Below are positions 1-6,307 of a DNA stretch of 8,230 bases, one piece after another. Positions within the stretch are counted from its first letter, which is position 1. Every line of letters starts with the position of its first letter. The DNA comes from Planctomycetota bacterium (GTDB lineage: Bacteria; Planctomycetota; SBBH01; JAHFOU01): contig JAHFOU010000066.1 of the NCBI GenBank assembly GCA_023261525.1, positions 1 through 8,230 of the forward strand, read 5' to 3'. Below the pieces are notes generated by a model. It was not told the DNA's origin. It was given only the letters and a program-made list of their open reading frames with translations, and ran no database searches. Position numbers and translations under genes: made by a program.

Positions 1-1
1 C

Positions 2-316
2 TTCAAGCCCCAGGACCTGGACGAGGGGGAGTTCAACCGCCTCCTGAGGCAGGCCGTGAAGGCCCGCGACGAAGGGGACCACAGCCGCTTCGACCTGGGC
101 CGCTCGGAGAACTTCTCCCTGGACGAGGGCGGCAACCTGGTCGCCCGGCCCCTGGAGGCCCGGGAGGGCCAGGTCCGCCACGACGGGAACGCCTTCAACG
201 TGGAGCGCCAGATGGCCCGCCTGGCCGACAACACCCTGGCCTACCAGAGGACGGCCCAGATGCTGGAAAGCTCCTACCGCACGCTTTCCATGGCCATCCG
301 CGGGAGGTCGACCTAA
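2..316 (+). CDS. flgB: Flagellar proximal rod protein FlgB (5'-truncated by window edge)
   Basis: FlgB is a structural subunit of the proximal rod, exported through the flagellar type III apparatus and assembled in the periplasm on the MS ring/FliE base. The reading frame is open from base 2 and gives 104 residues up to a TAA at 314-316. It begins FKPQDLDEGEF, which matches the region just after the family's N-terminal NxANxxTPGYK motif, so about 25-35 N-terminal residues lie upstream of the window. The GTG at 56 is internal, not a start. The C-terminal hallmark is clear: a GNAFNVERQ stretch (fragment residues 62-70) followed by LADNTLAYQ, equivalent to the family's GNxVDxExE...xxLxYQ, and a final helix ending LSMAIRG. 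flgC follows after three bases, as in most flgBC-fliE operons. Identification is firm; only the start is unseen. Confidence 0.95.
   Translation, partial: FKPQDLDEGEFNRLLRQAVKARDEGDHSRFDLGRSENFSLDEGGNLVARPLEAREGQVRHDGNAFNVERQMARLADNTLAYQRTAQMLESSYRTLSMAIRGRST
302..307 (+). promoter_or_regulatory. Probable ribosome binding site for flgC
   Basis: GGGAGG lies inside the last codons of flgB. It is 12 bases before a GTG at 320 and 15 bases before the adjacent ATG at 323. Both spacings are long, slightly favouring the GTG, so this site does not settle the flgC start. Confidence 0.45.
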
Positions 317-322
317 CCCGTG

Positions 323-736
323 ATGCACGCCATCGACATCTCTGCCTCGGCCCTGGAGGCCCAGCGCATCCGCCTGGAGGTGGCCTCCCACAACCTGGCC
401 AACGTCCAGACCACCCGCGCCTCCAAGGCCGCCGACGGCTCCTGGATGCCCTACCGCCGCAAGCAGGTGGTCTTCCATCCCCTGCTCCAGGACGCCCTGG
501 GGCACGGAGGGGGCGTGGAAGTGGACCGCATCGAGGAGGACAAGACCGCGTTCCGCCTCCAGCACGATCCCGGGCATCCCGATGCCGACGAGCACGGGGA
601 CGTGAAGATGCCGAACGTGGATCCGCTCCTGGAGATGGTGGACCTGATGGAGGCCTCGCGGGCCTATGAGGCCAGCGTGACCGCGATGGACGCCGCCAAG
701 ACGATGGCGTCGTCCGCCTTGAGACTGTTGGCGTAG
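323..736 (+). CDS. flgC: Flagellar proximal rod protein FlgC
   Basis: FlgC is the second proximal rod subunit, exported by the flagellar apparatus and polymerised with FlgB and FlgF. The product is 137 residues from the ATG at 323 (138 if the overlapping GTG at 320 is used), the usual family size. The N-terminal helix carries IDISASALEAQRIRLEV followed by HNLANVQTTR (residues 23-32), the conserved rod/hook NLANxxTT motif. Then come MPYRRKQVVF (42-51), the DPGHPDADEHG stretch (82-92), and MPNVDPLLEMVDLMEASRAY (96-115), the family's PNVDxxxEMVxxxEASRAYE signature. It ends with a long amphipathic C-terminal helix. It starts 6 bases after the flgB stop and is probably translated together with flgB. 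The two adjacent start codons are the only uncertainty. Confidence 0.96.
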   Translation: MHAIDISASALEAQRIRLEVASHNLANVQTTRASKAADGSWMPYRRKQVVFHPLLQDALGHGGGVEVDRIEEDKTAFRLQHDPGHPDADEHGDVKMPNVDPLLEMVDLMEASRAYEASVTAMDAAKTMASSALRLLA

Positions 737-765
737 GGACTTAGGTAAGAGGGGAGAGGGAGAGG

Positions 766-770
766 AAGGA
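766..770 (+). promoter_or_regulatory. Ribosome binding site for fliE
   Basis: AAGGA sits 5 bases before the ATG at 776 and 8 bases before the ATG at 779. It ends a 26-base uninterrupted purine run (747-772) in the 39-base flgC-fliE gap. The spacing fits either of the two tandem ATG codons, so the true start may be the second. Confidence 0.75.
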
Positions 771-775
771 AACCG

Positions 776-1087
776 ATGATGGACCCGTTGATCGGACAGG
801 GATTGGGCGGCGTGGGCGGTGCGGGCAAGCCCGCCGGAGGCGGTGCGCCCCAGGCGCCGGATGCCGTCACGCCGTTCAAGGACCTGCTGGAGAACTCCAT
901 CCAGCGCGTCAACGAGATGCAGCAGGCCTCCGAGAAGGCCAAGATCGACCTGGCCACGGGCGGCACCGAGAACATCGGCGAGGCCCTCGCGCAGGTGCGC
1001 AAGGCCGAGCTGGCCTTCCAGCAGCTGGTCGAGATCCGCAACAAGCTGGTGGACAGCTACCAGGAGCTCATGAGGATGCAGATCTAG
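776..1087 (+). CDS. fliE: Flagellar hook-basal body complex protein FliE
   Basis: FliE is the small adaptor that joins the FliF MS ring to the rod and is among the first exported rod substrates. The product is 103 residues, the normal length. After a glycine/alanine/proline-rich N-terminus (about residues 7-28) comes TPFKDLLENSIQRVNEMQ (32-49), the conserved F..LL..ai..VN..Q helix. Then a short TGGTENIGEAL turn (61-71), VRKAELAFQQLVEIRNKL (74-91) and DSYQELMRMQI at the C-terminus, matching the family's KAxLxFQxxVxVRNKxVxAYxExMxMxV ending. Two ATG codons are in tandem (776 and 779); both suit the Shine-Dalgarno sequence. Upstream lie the rod genes and downstream fliF, its physical partner. Confidence 0.95.
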   Translation: MMDPLIGQGLGGVGGAGKPAGGGAPQAPDAVTPFKDLLENSIQRVNEMQQASEKAKIDLATGGTENIGEALAQVRKAELAFQQLVEIRNKLVDSYQELMRMQI

Positions 1088-1123
1088 GATCCCAAGCAAA
1101 GGATGCGAGGGATCGGGAAACGT

Positions 1124-1130
1124 AAAGGAG
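1124..1130 (+). promoter_or_regulatory. Ribosome binding site for fliF
   Basis: AAAGGAG is followed by a 10-base purine-rich spacer before the ATG at 1141. It lies in the 53-base fliE-fliF gap (1088-1140), the longest non-coding stretch in the window. The spacing is slightly long, and the following AGGGAAAG could also contribute. Confidence 0.7.
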
Positions 1131-1140
1131 AGGGAAAGAC

Positions 1141-2709
1141 ATGGATGTCCTGAAGCAGTTCTGGGCGCAGTGCAAGAAGACCTGGGAGGGCCTGAGCGGC
1201 GGCCAGCGCGCCGCCGGCATCGTCCTCGCGGGGGCCCTGATCGCCACCCTGGCGGCCGTGCCCCTCTGGGGCGGAGGCTCCCCGGAGCGCGTCCCCCTCT
1301 TCCCCAGGCCCCTGGACAGCGACGAGAAGGTCGGCTCCGTCCTCGCCGTCCTCAGGACCGCGGACATCGAGGCCAGGGCGGAGAAGGGCCAGATCCTGGT
1401 CCCCGCCTCCAGCAAGGACCGGGCCTTCACGGTGCTGTCCACCAAGAACGCCTGGCCCGAGGACCAGAGCACGGTCGAATTGAAGGGCTTCCTGGACGAC
1501 TGGCGGCTTTCCGACCAGGCCCGGAGGGAACGCGGCCGCATGATGCTCCAGTCCGCCCTGTCCCGCATGATCCGCAAGCTGGAGGGGGTCCTGAGCGCCG
1601 ACGTCCTCCTGGCCGAGGGCAACAACTCCCCCTTCTCGGGCGAGCGCTTCGAGCCCAAGGCCGCCGTGGTGGTGGCCCTCAAGCCCTCCGTCGCGATGCT
1701 TTCCCAGGGCGTGGCCGAGACCATCCGCCGCATGGTGGCCTTCGGCGTCCAGGGCGTGCAATCCTCCGCGGTCAGCGTCTCCGACAGCCTGGGCCGCATC
1801 TATCCCGAGAAGCCCTCCGACGACGACCAGGCCGTGACCACCACCTGGGAGAAGATGCGCCGGGAGATCGAGGATGAGAACAACGTCAAGGTGAGGAACG
1901 CCCTGGCGCCCATCCTGGGGAACCGTCTCGCGGTGATCTGCCATGTCGTCCTGAACCGGGACAAGGAGACCGTGGTGAGCGACCGGGTGAACCCGGACGA
2001 GATGTTCGCCCATCACGAGAAGACGCGCAGCAAGACCGTGACCGGGGGCTCGGGCGAGCCCGCCGGCACCCCCGGGGTCGGCTCCAACATCGTCGAGGTG
2101 CCTCCAGGCGGGACCGCCTCCGGCCAGGCCGCCAACAGCACGGAGGAGGAGAGCGAGATCGAGCGCACCGCCAGCCGCACCCAGACCAGCACCGTCAAGG
2201 GCGTCGGAGAGGTCAAGTACATGAGCGCGAGCATCCTGATCCCCTTCGCCAAGGGCGCGGCCGAGCCCGATGCCAAGATCCTGGGGACCTACCGCGAGTT
2301 CGCCATGAACGCCGTGGGCATCCAGGACCCCAAGCTGGTCACCGTGGCCGCGGTCCCCTTCGAGCCCGAGGCCCCGATGGCCGCCCCCGGCCACTGGCAG
2401 GAGATCCAGGCCTTCGTGGGCGAGCACTTCGACCGCATCCTTCTGGCCATCCTCGTCCTGGGGGCCCTGGTGGTGCTGGGCATGGCCCTGCGCAAGGGTT
2501 CGCCGCATCCCGCCGGCGCCGCGGCCGGGCTGGAGGGGGCCGTGGCGGCCATCGCCAGGTCCCGGCAGGAGGCCATGGAGCCCCTGCCCGAGATGGGGCC
2601 CGACGGCAAGCGCTACTCGGAGATGGAGTCGAGGATCCGGGAACAGGTGCGCAAGGACCCCAAGATCGCAGCCGGCCTCGTGAAGCGCTGGCTGATGACG
2701 GCGAAATAA
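1141..2709 (+). CDS. fliF: Flagellar MS-ring protein FliF
   Basis: FliF forms the inner-membrane MS ring, the base on which the switch, rod and export gate are built. The product is 522 residues, at the short end of the family. Transmembrane helix 1 is about residues 22-43 (AAGIVLAGALIATLAAVPLW). The periplasmic part holds ring-building domain 1 (about 52-120, including VPLFPRPLDSDEK), domain 2 (about 125-220, including RKLEGVLSADVLLAE) and domain 3 with the beta-collar (about 245-410). The collar's flexible loop carries GEPAGTPGVGSN (305-316), comparable to the GxPGxxSN loop of other FliF proteins. Transmembrane helix 2 is about 432-451. The C-terminal cytoplasmic tail REQVRKDPKIAAGLVKRWLM (500-519) matches the FliG-binding region. 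Domains 1 and 2 depart from common consensus motifs: no clear GLPxGG and no LPPxNVTVVD. The fliG start is one base past the stop. Confidence 0.96.
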   Translation: MDVLKQFWAQCKKTWEGLSGGQRAAGIVLAGALIATLAAVPLWGGGSPERVPLFPRPLDSDEKVGSVLAVLRTADIEARAEKGQILVPASSKDRAFTVLSTKNAWPEDQSTVELKGFLDDWRLSDQARRERGRMMLQSALSRMIRKLEGVLSADVLLAEGNNSPFSGERFEPKAAVVVALKPSVAMLSQGVAETIRRMVAFGVQGVQSSAVSVSDSLGRIYPEKPSDDDQAVTTTWEKMRREIEDENNVKVRNALAPILGNRLAVICHVVLNRDKETVVSDRVNPDEMFAHHEKTRSKTVTGGSGEPAGTPGVGSNIVEVPPGGTASGQAANSTEEESEIERTASRTQTSTVKGVGEVKYMSASILIPFAKGAAEPDAKILGTYREFAMNAVGIQDPKLVTVAAVPFEPEAPMAAPGHWQEIQAFVGEHFDRILLAILVLGALVVLGMALRKGSPHPAGAAAGLEGAVAAIARSRQEAMEPLPEMGPDGKRYSEMESRIREQVRKDPKIAAGLVKRWLMTAK

Positions 2710-2710
2710 G

Positions 2711-3781
2711 ATGGCCACCCCGGACACCCAGCTGAATTCCCCGGAGAGCGCCCCCCGCGGCGGCAAGAACGCCCCGATGGAGCACCTGAGCGGTCTCCAG
2801 AAGGCGGCCATCCTCCTGGTCTCCCTCAAGGCCGACCTGGCCGCCCAGGTCCTGACCAACCTGGACCTGAACGCCATCGAGGCGATCTCCAAGGAGATCG
2901 CCAAGATGACCGAGGTCACGTCCAACCAGCGCCGCTCGGTGACCGAGGAGTTCTTCCAGATGAGCCTCGCCCAGCAGTACGTGGAGCAGGGGGGCGTGGA
3001 GTACGCCCGCTCCCTGCTGGAGAAGTCCCTGCCCCCGGACAAGGCCGCCTCCATCCTGGAGGCCGTCCAGCAGGCGGTCACGGTCACCCCCTTCGCCTTC
3101 CTGCAGAAGGCCGAGAGCGAGAACCTGCTGACCTTCATCCAGGACGAGCACCCCCAGACCATCTCCCTCATCCTGGCCCACCTGCCGGCCCAGAAGGCCG
3201 CCGAGGTCCTCGCCGGCCTGCCCGCCAAGAAGCAGGTCGACGTGGTCAAGCGCATCGCCACCATGGGCAACACCAACCCCGAGGTGGTCGGCGAGGTCGA
3301 GAAGGGCCTGCAGAAGCGCTTCGCGGCCGTCGTCACCCAGGAGCTGGAGGAGGCGGGGGGCGTGGAGTCCATCGCCGAGATCCTGAACCTGGCCGACCGG
3401 GCCACCGAGCGCGGCCTGCTGGAGAGCCTGGAGGAGGAGGACCCCGAGCTCGTCGAGCACATCCGCCGCCTCATGTTCGTGTTCGAGGACATCCTGATGG
3501 TGAACGACAAGGGCGTCCAGAAGGTGCTCAAGGAGGTCTCCAACGAGGACCTCGGCCTGGCCCTCAAGACGGCCAGCGAGGACCTGCGCAAGAAGATCCA
3601 GAAGAACCTGTCGGAGCGCGCCTGGTCCCTCATCAGCGAGGAGATGGAGTACATGGGCCCCGTGCGCGTCAGCGACGTCGAGGCCGCCCAGCAGCGCATC
3701 GTCGACATCGTGCGGCGCCTCGAGGACGCCGGCGAGATCGTCATCCAGGGCCGCGGCGGCGACGAGGAGGTCATCGTCTGA
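2711..3781 (+). CDS. fliG: Flagellar motor switch protein FliG
   Basis: FliG is the rotor protein of the C ring. Its N-terminal domain binds FliF, its middle domain binds FliM, and its C-terminal domain meets the stator to generate torque. The product is 356 residues. The N-terminal domain begins LSGLQKAAILLVSLKADLAA (26-45). The middle domain has the EHPQ motif (146-149) in ENLLTFIQDEHPQTISLILA, then LPAKKQVDVVKRIATM. The C-terminal domain has MFVFEDI (255-261, containing the MFxF motif). The charged torque helix follows (about 269-305: KVLKEVSNEDLGLALKTA, then DLRKK and SERA). EEMEYMGPVRVSDVEAAQ (310-327) is also canonical. The first roughly 22-25 residues are extra relative to typical FliG; an internal ATG at 2777 (Met23) would remove them, but neither start has a clear Shine-Dalgarno sequence. 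Start at 2711, one base after the fliF stop, is favoured by coupling. Confidence 0.96.
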   Translation: MATPDTQLNSPESAPRGGKNAPMEHLSGLQKAAILLVSLKADLAAQVLTNLDLNAIEAISKEIAKMTEVTSNQRRSVTEEFFQMSLAQQYVEQGGVEYARSLLEKSLPPDKAASILEAVQQAVTVTPFAFLQKAESENLLTFIQDEHPQTISLILAHLPAQKAAEVLAGLPAKKQVDVVKRIATMGNTNPEVVGEVEKGLQKRFAAVVTQELEEAGGVESIAEILNLADRATERGLLESLEEEDPELVEHIRRLMFVFEDILMVNDKGVQKVLKEVSNEDLGLALKTASEDLRKKIQKNLSERAWSLISEEMEYMGPVRVSDVEAAQQRIVDIVRRLEDAGEIVIQGRGGDEEVIV

Positions 3782-4497
3782 TGCCCGCCGTGCTCCGCGC
3801 CCAGGATCTTTCGGGGGCCAAGCCCTTCTCCCTCCGCGACGCCCGCGTCGAGGCGGACAAGGTGCTGGCCGAGGCCCGCGCCGAGGCGGAGCGCCTCGTG
3901 GCCGAGGCCCGCGCGGAGGCCGGCCGGCTCCAGGCCTCTGCCGCCTCCGAGGCCGCCGCCCTGAAGGCCGCCGCCCAGGCCGAGGGCCGTTCGGCGGGGG
4001 AGGAGGCCGGACGCAAGGCCGGGGAGGCGGCCGCCCAGGCCGTCTTCCAGGACCGCTTCCAGGCCGAGCTGGCCCAGGCCAGGACCGCGATCGAGGCCGT
4101 GGCCGTCGCCCTGAAGGATGCGCCCGCCAGTTTCGCCCGCGCCGCCGAGGCCCATGTCGTGGCCCTGGCCGTGGAGATGGCCGAGCTCCTGGTCCGCCGC
4201 GAGCTCACGGCGGACCCCGCCCTGGTGGCCTCCGCCGCCCGCGCGGCCCTGGAGACCCTGGCTGCCTCGGGCAAGGTCGCGCTGAGGGTGAATCCCGAGG
4301 ACCGCGCCCTGCTGGCCGCCCGCCTTCCCGAGCTGGCCCGGGGCATCACGGACTCTGGTCGCCTCGAGCTGGTGGAGGACGCCACCGTCGCCCGGGGGGG
4401 CTGCGTGGCCGCCGCCGAGGGGGCCGAGGCCGATGCCACCGTCGCGGCCCGCATCGCCGAACTCAGGCGCCTCCTGCTCGGGGAGGAGGGTAAGTGA
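3781..4497 (+). CDS. fliH: Flagellar assembly protein FliH (export ATPase stator/peripheral stalk)
   Basis: FliH binds and regulates the export ATPase FliI, tethering it to the C ring, and is related to the peripheral stalk of F/V-type ATPases. The product is 238 residues, the usual size. Residues 19-65 form a charged alanine/glutamate helix with an 11-residue repeat (AEARAEAERLV then AEARAEAGRLQ). Residues 69-81 contain a GxxxG chain (Gly 69, 73, 77 and 81), a feature known in FliH. The C-terminal part (about 95-235) resembles the V-ATPase E-subunit fold, including VALAVEMAELLVRREL (127-142) and ARGGCVAAAEGAEADATVA (204-222), the family's GGC...T..G..D. region. The ATG overlaps the last base of the fliG stop; AGGAGG at 3765-3770 is 10 bases upstream. 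Assignment rests on the C-terminal signature and position before fliI. Confidence 0.93.
   Translation: MPAVLRAQDLSGAKPFSLRDARVEADKVLAEARAEAERLVAEARAEAGRLQASAASEAAALKAAAQAEGRSAGEEAGRKAGEAAAQAVFQDRFQAELAQARTAIEAVAVALKDAPASFARAAEAHVVALAVEMAELLVRRELTADPALVASAARAALETLAASGKVALRVNPEDRALLAARLPELARGITDSGRLELVEDATVARGGCVAAAEGAEADATVAARIAELRRLLLGEEGK
3868..3933 (+). repeat. Two tandem 33-base units encoding an 11-residue repeat in FliH
   Basis: Bases 3868-3900 encode AEARAEAERLV and 3901-3933 encode AEARAEAGRLQ. The two units are nearly identical at the DNA level at their 5' ends (GCCGAGGCCCGCGC) and drift at the 3' ends. They sit in register within a longer hendecad-like series covering about FliH residues 19-62. 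The repeat is a coiled-coil feature in the coding frame, not a mobile or regulatory element. Confidence 0.75.
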
Positions 4498-5852
4498 CGG
4501 CCGCGGCGCCCGCGTCCATCCTGGCCGCCCGCGAGGCCCTTACCGGCTTCCGCAGCCATTCCGTGGCCCTCTCGGGCCGCGTGGTGGAGGTCGTGGGCCT
4601 CCTGGCCGAGGCCGAGGGCTTCGCCGCCCCGGTCGGAAGCCTCTGCGCCGTCGGCGCCGCCCGCAAGCGCGCCGAGGTCATCGGCTTCCGTGGGACCCGG
4701 CTCCTGCTCATGGCCCTGGAGGACCTGGAGGGCGTCTCCCACGGGGAGCGCGTCCACCTGGTCACGACCCGCCAGGGCCTCCGCGTGGGCCCCGCCCTGG
4801 TCGGCCGCGTGGTGGACGCCCTCGGCCAGCCCCTGGACGGCAAGGGCCCGATCCCGTCCGAGGCCTGGGTGCCCCTGCACCGCGAACCCCCGCCCGCCAT
4901 GCGGCGGCGCCGCATCTCGGAGGCCCTGTCCACCGGGGTGAGGGCCATCGACGCCTTCACGACCGTGGGCCGGGGCCAGCGCATGGGCATCTTCGCCGGC
5001 AGCGGCGTCGGCAAGTCCGTGCTCATGGGCATGATCTGCCGCAACACCGAGGCCCCCCTGAACGTGATCGCCCTGGTCGGTGAGCGCGGCCGCGAGGTGA
5101 GGGAGTTCGTCGAGCGCGACCTGGGTCCCGAGGGTCTGGCCCGCTCCGTCGTCGTCGTGGCCACGGGCGAGCAGTCCGCCGTGATGCGCGTGCGGGCCGC
5201 CCTGGCCGCCACCGCCATCGCGGAGCACTTCCGCGACCAGGGCCGGGACGTCCTGCTGATGATGGACTCGGTCACCCGTATCGCCTACGCCCAGCGCGAG
5301 GTCGGCCTTTCCGCGGGGGAACCCCCGGCCACCAAGGGCTACCCGCCCTCCGTGCACGCCCTCCTACCCAAGATCCTCGAGCGGGCCGGCACGGGGGAAG
5401 TGGGCTCCATCACCGGCCTCTACACCGTGCTGGTCGAGGGCAACGACGTGAACGAGCCCATCGCCGACGCTGCCCGCTCCATCCTGGACGGCCACCTCTG
5501 GCTCTCCCGCCGCCTGGCCAACCGCGGCCAGTACCCCGCCATCGATCCCCTGGAGAGCATCAGCCGGGTGATGCCCGACGTGACCTCCGAGGCCCACCGC
5601 AAGGCGACGCAGGAGGCCCGCAGCCTCCTGGCCGTCCACCAGGAGAACGAGGACCTCCTCAACCTGGGCGCCATCGTGAAAGGGGCCAACCCCCGCCTGG
5701 ACCGGGCCGTGGCCCTGATCGAGACCTTCCGCAGCTTCCTGAGACAGGGGATGCGGGAGCGGTCCACCCTGGCGGACGCGGTGCGGGGCCTCGAACAGAT
5801 CGTCTCCGCGCCGATGCCGTCCGCCGCGGCCGCCAAGGGGGCACGCTCATGA
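4494..5852 (+). CDS. fliI: Flagellum-specific ATPase FliI
   Basis: FliI is the hexameric cytoplasmic ATPase that powers or assists substrate entry into the flagellar type III export gate, related to F1 beta subunits. The product is 452 residues, the family norm. The N-terminal beta-barrel domain spans about 20-95. VGRVVDALGQPLDGKG (103-118) precedes the ATPase core. Walker A is GSGVGKS (169-175) in GIFAGSGVGKSVLMGMI. GERGREVREF (196-205) follows. Walker B is VLLMMDSVTR (253-262, Asp258). GSITGLYTVLVEGND (304-318) and RGQYPAIDPLESISRVM (344-360) are typical of type III ATPases. The position most often Asp in VEGDD is Asn318 here. The start is GTG at 4494, overlapping the fliH stop by four bases (GTGA), with GGAGG at 4482-4486 seven bases upstream. 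The context between fliH and fliJ confirms it is not the F-type ATP synthase subunit. Confidence 0.97.
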   Translation: MTAAAPASILAAREALTGFRSHSVALSGRVVEVVGLLAEAEGFAAPVGSLCAVGAARKRAEVIGFRGTRLLLMALEDLEGVSHGERVHLVTTRQGLRVGPALVGRVVDALGQPLDGKGPIPSEAWVPLHREPPPAMRRRRISEALSTGVRAIDAFTTVGRGQRMGIFAGSGVGKSVLMGMICRNTEAPLNVIALVGERGREVREFVERDLGPEGLARSVVVVATGEQSAVMRVRAALAATAIAEHFRDQGRDVLLMMDSVTRIAYAQREVGLSAGEPPATKGYPPSVHALLPKILERAGTGEVGSITGLYTVLVEGNDVNEPIADAARSILDGHLWLSRRLANRGQYPAIDPLESISRVMPDVTSEAHRKATQEARSLLAVHQENEDLLNLGAIVKGANPRLDRAVALIETFRSFLRQGMRERSTLADAVRGLEQIVSAPMPSAAAAKGARS

Positions 5853-6307
5853 AGCGCTTCCGCTTCCCGCTCGAGGCCCTCCGCGCCCTGCGCCGCCGCC
5901 GCCGTGAGGAGGCCGAGCGCGTCTTCGCCGCCGCCCGCGCCCGTCGCGACCGCCAGATCCTGGAGCTGTCCAGCCTGACCGAGGAGCGCCGCGCGGCCGA
6001 GGAGGACTTCGGCGCCATCCTTCCCGGCAAGGGGGCCTTCCCCCTGGCCGAGGCCATGGCCCGCCGGGCCTGGGTGGCGACCCTGACCCGCCGGGTCACC
6101 CAGGCCACGCGGACCCTGGAGGCCCTGTCGCGCGAGGCCGAGCTCCGCCGCCTGGCCCTGCTGGAGGCCTCCCGGCACGAGAAGGTCGTGGACCGCCTGC
6201 GCGAGCGCCGGCGCGAGGCCTGGGCCCAGGCCGCCGGACGCGAGGACCAGGCCGCCGCCGACGAGGCGGGCCTCGGCGTCTTCCGCAAGGTGAAGGTGCA
6301 GGCATGA
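5849..6307 (+). CDS. fliJ: Flagellar export protein FliJ (ATPase stalk)
   Basis: FliJ is the coiled-coil protein that inserts in the FliI hexamer like the gamma stalk of F1 and links it to the FlhA export gate; it also helps to escort chaperones. The product is 152 residues, near the family norm of about 145-150. It is almost entirely predicted helix and very rich in Arg, Glu and Ala. The N-terminus FRFPLEALRALRRRRREEAE (4-23) matches the family's F.F.L..LL..R...E.. start. The C-terminal helix has HEKVVDRLRERRREAWAQAA (110-129) then an acidic DEAGLGVF end (138-145), typical of FliJ. The start overlaps the fliI stop (ATGA), with AAGGGGG at 5835-5841 seven bases upstream. Sequence conservation in FliJ is low, so position directly after fliI carries much of the weight. 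Confidence 0.9.
   Translation: MKRFRFPLEALRALRRRRREEAERVFAAARARRDRQILELSSLTEERRAAEEDFGAILPGKGAFPLAEAMARRAWVATLTRRVTQATRTLEALSREAELRRLALLEASRHEKVVDRLRERRREAWAQAAGREDQAAADEAGLGVFRKVKVQA

Noticed and set aside
56..316. A possible complete small gene starting at the GTG at 56.
   Set aside because: The frame is open and FlgB-like back to base 2, so the GTG is an internal valine codon of flgB.
1088..1117. A short inverted repeat after fliE (GATCCC at 1088-1093 and GGGATC at 1109-1114) as a possible terminator.
   Set aside because: The stem is only six pairs with a 15-base loop and there is no T tract; fliF follows with its own ribosome binding site, so termination is unlikely.
1084..4155. A 1023-residue open frame on the minus strand opposite fliF, fliG and part of fliH.
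   Set aside because: Its product is low-complexity and Gly/Leu/Arg/Ser-rich with no recognisable domain, and it lies opposite three certain genes. High GC at third codon positions removes stop codons from antisense frames, which explains it.
4433..5083. A plus-strand 216-residue alternative frame inside fliH/fliI (and a similar 235-residue one at 1170-1877 in fliF).
   Set aside because: The products are Pro/Arg/Gly-rich, typical of out-of-frame reading of GC-rich genes, while the true frames carry Walker motifs and FliF domains.
3771..5357. A 528-residue minus-strand open frame opposite fliH and fliI.
   Set aside because: It runs opposite the catalytic motifs of FliI, has His/Gly/Ala/Arg-rich composition and contains no recognisable motif.
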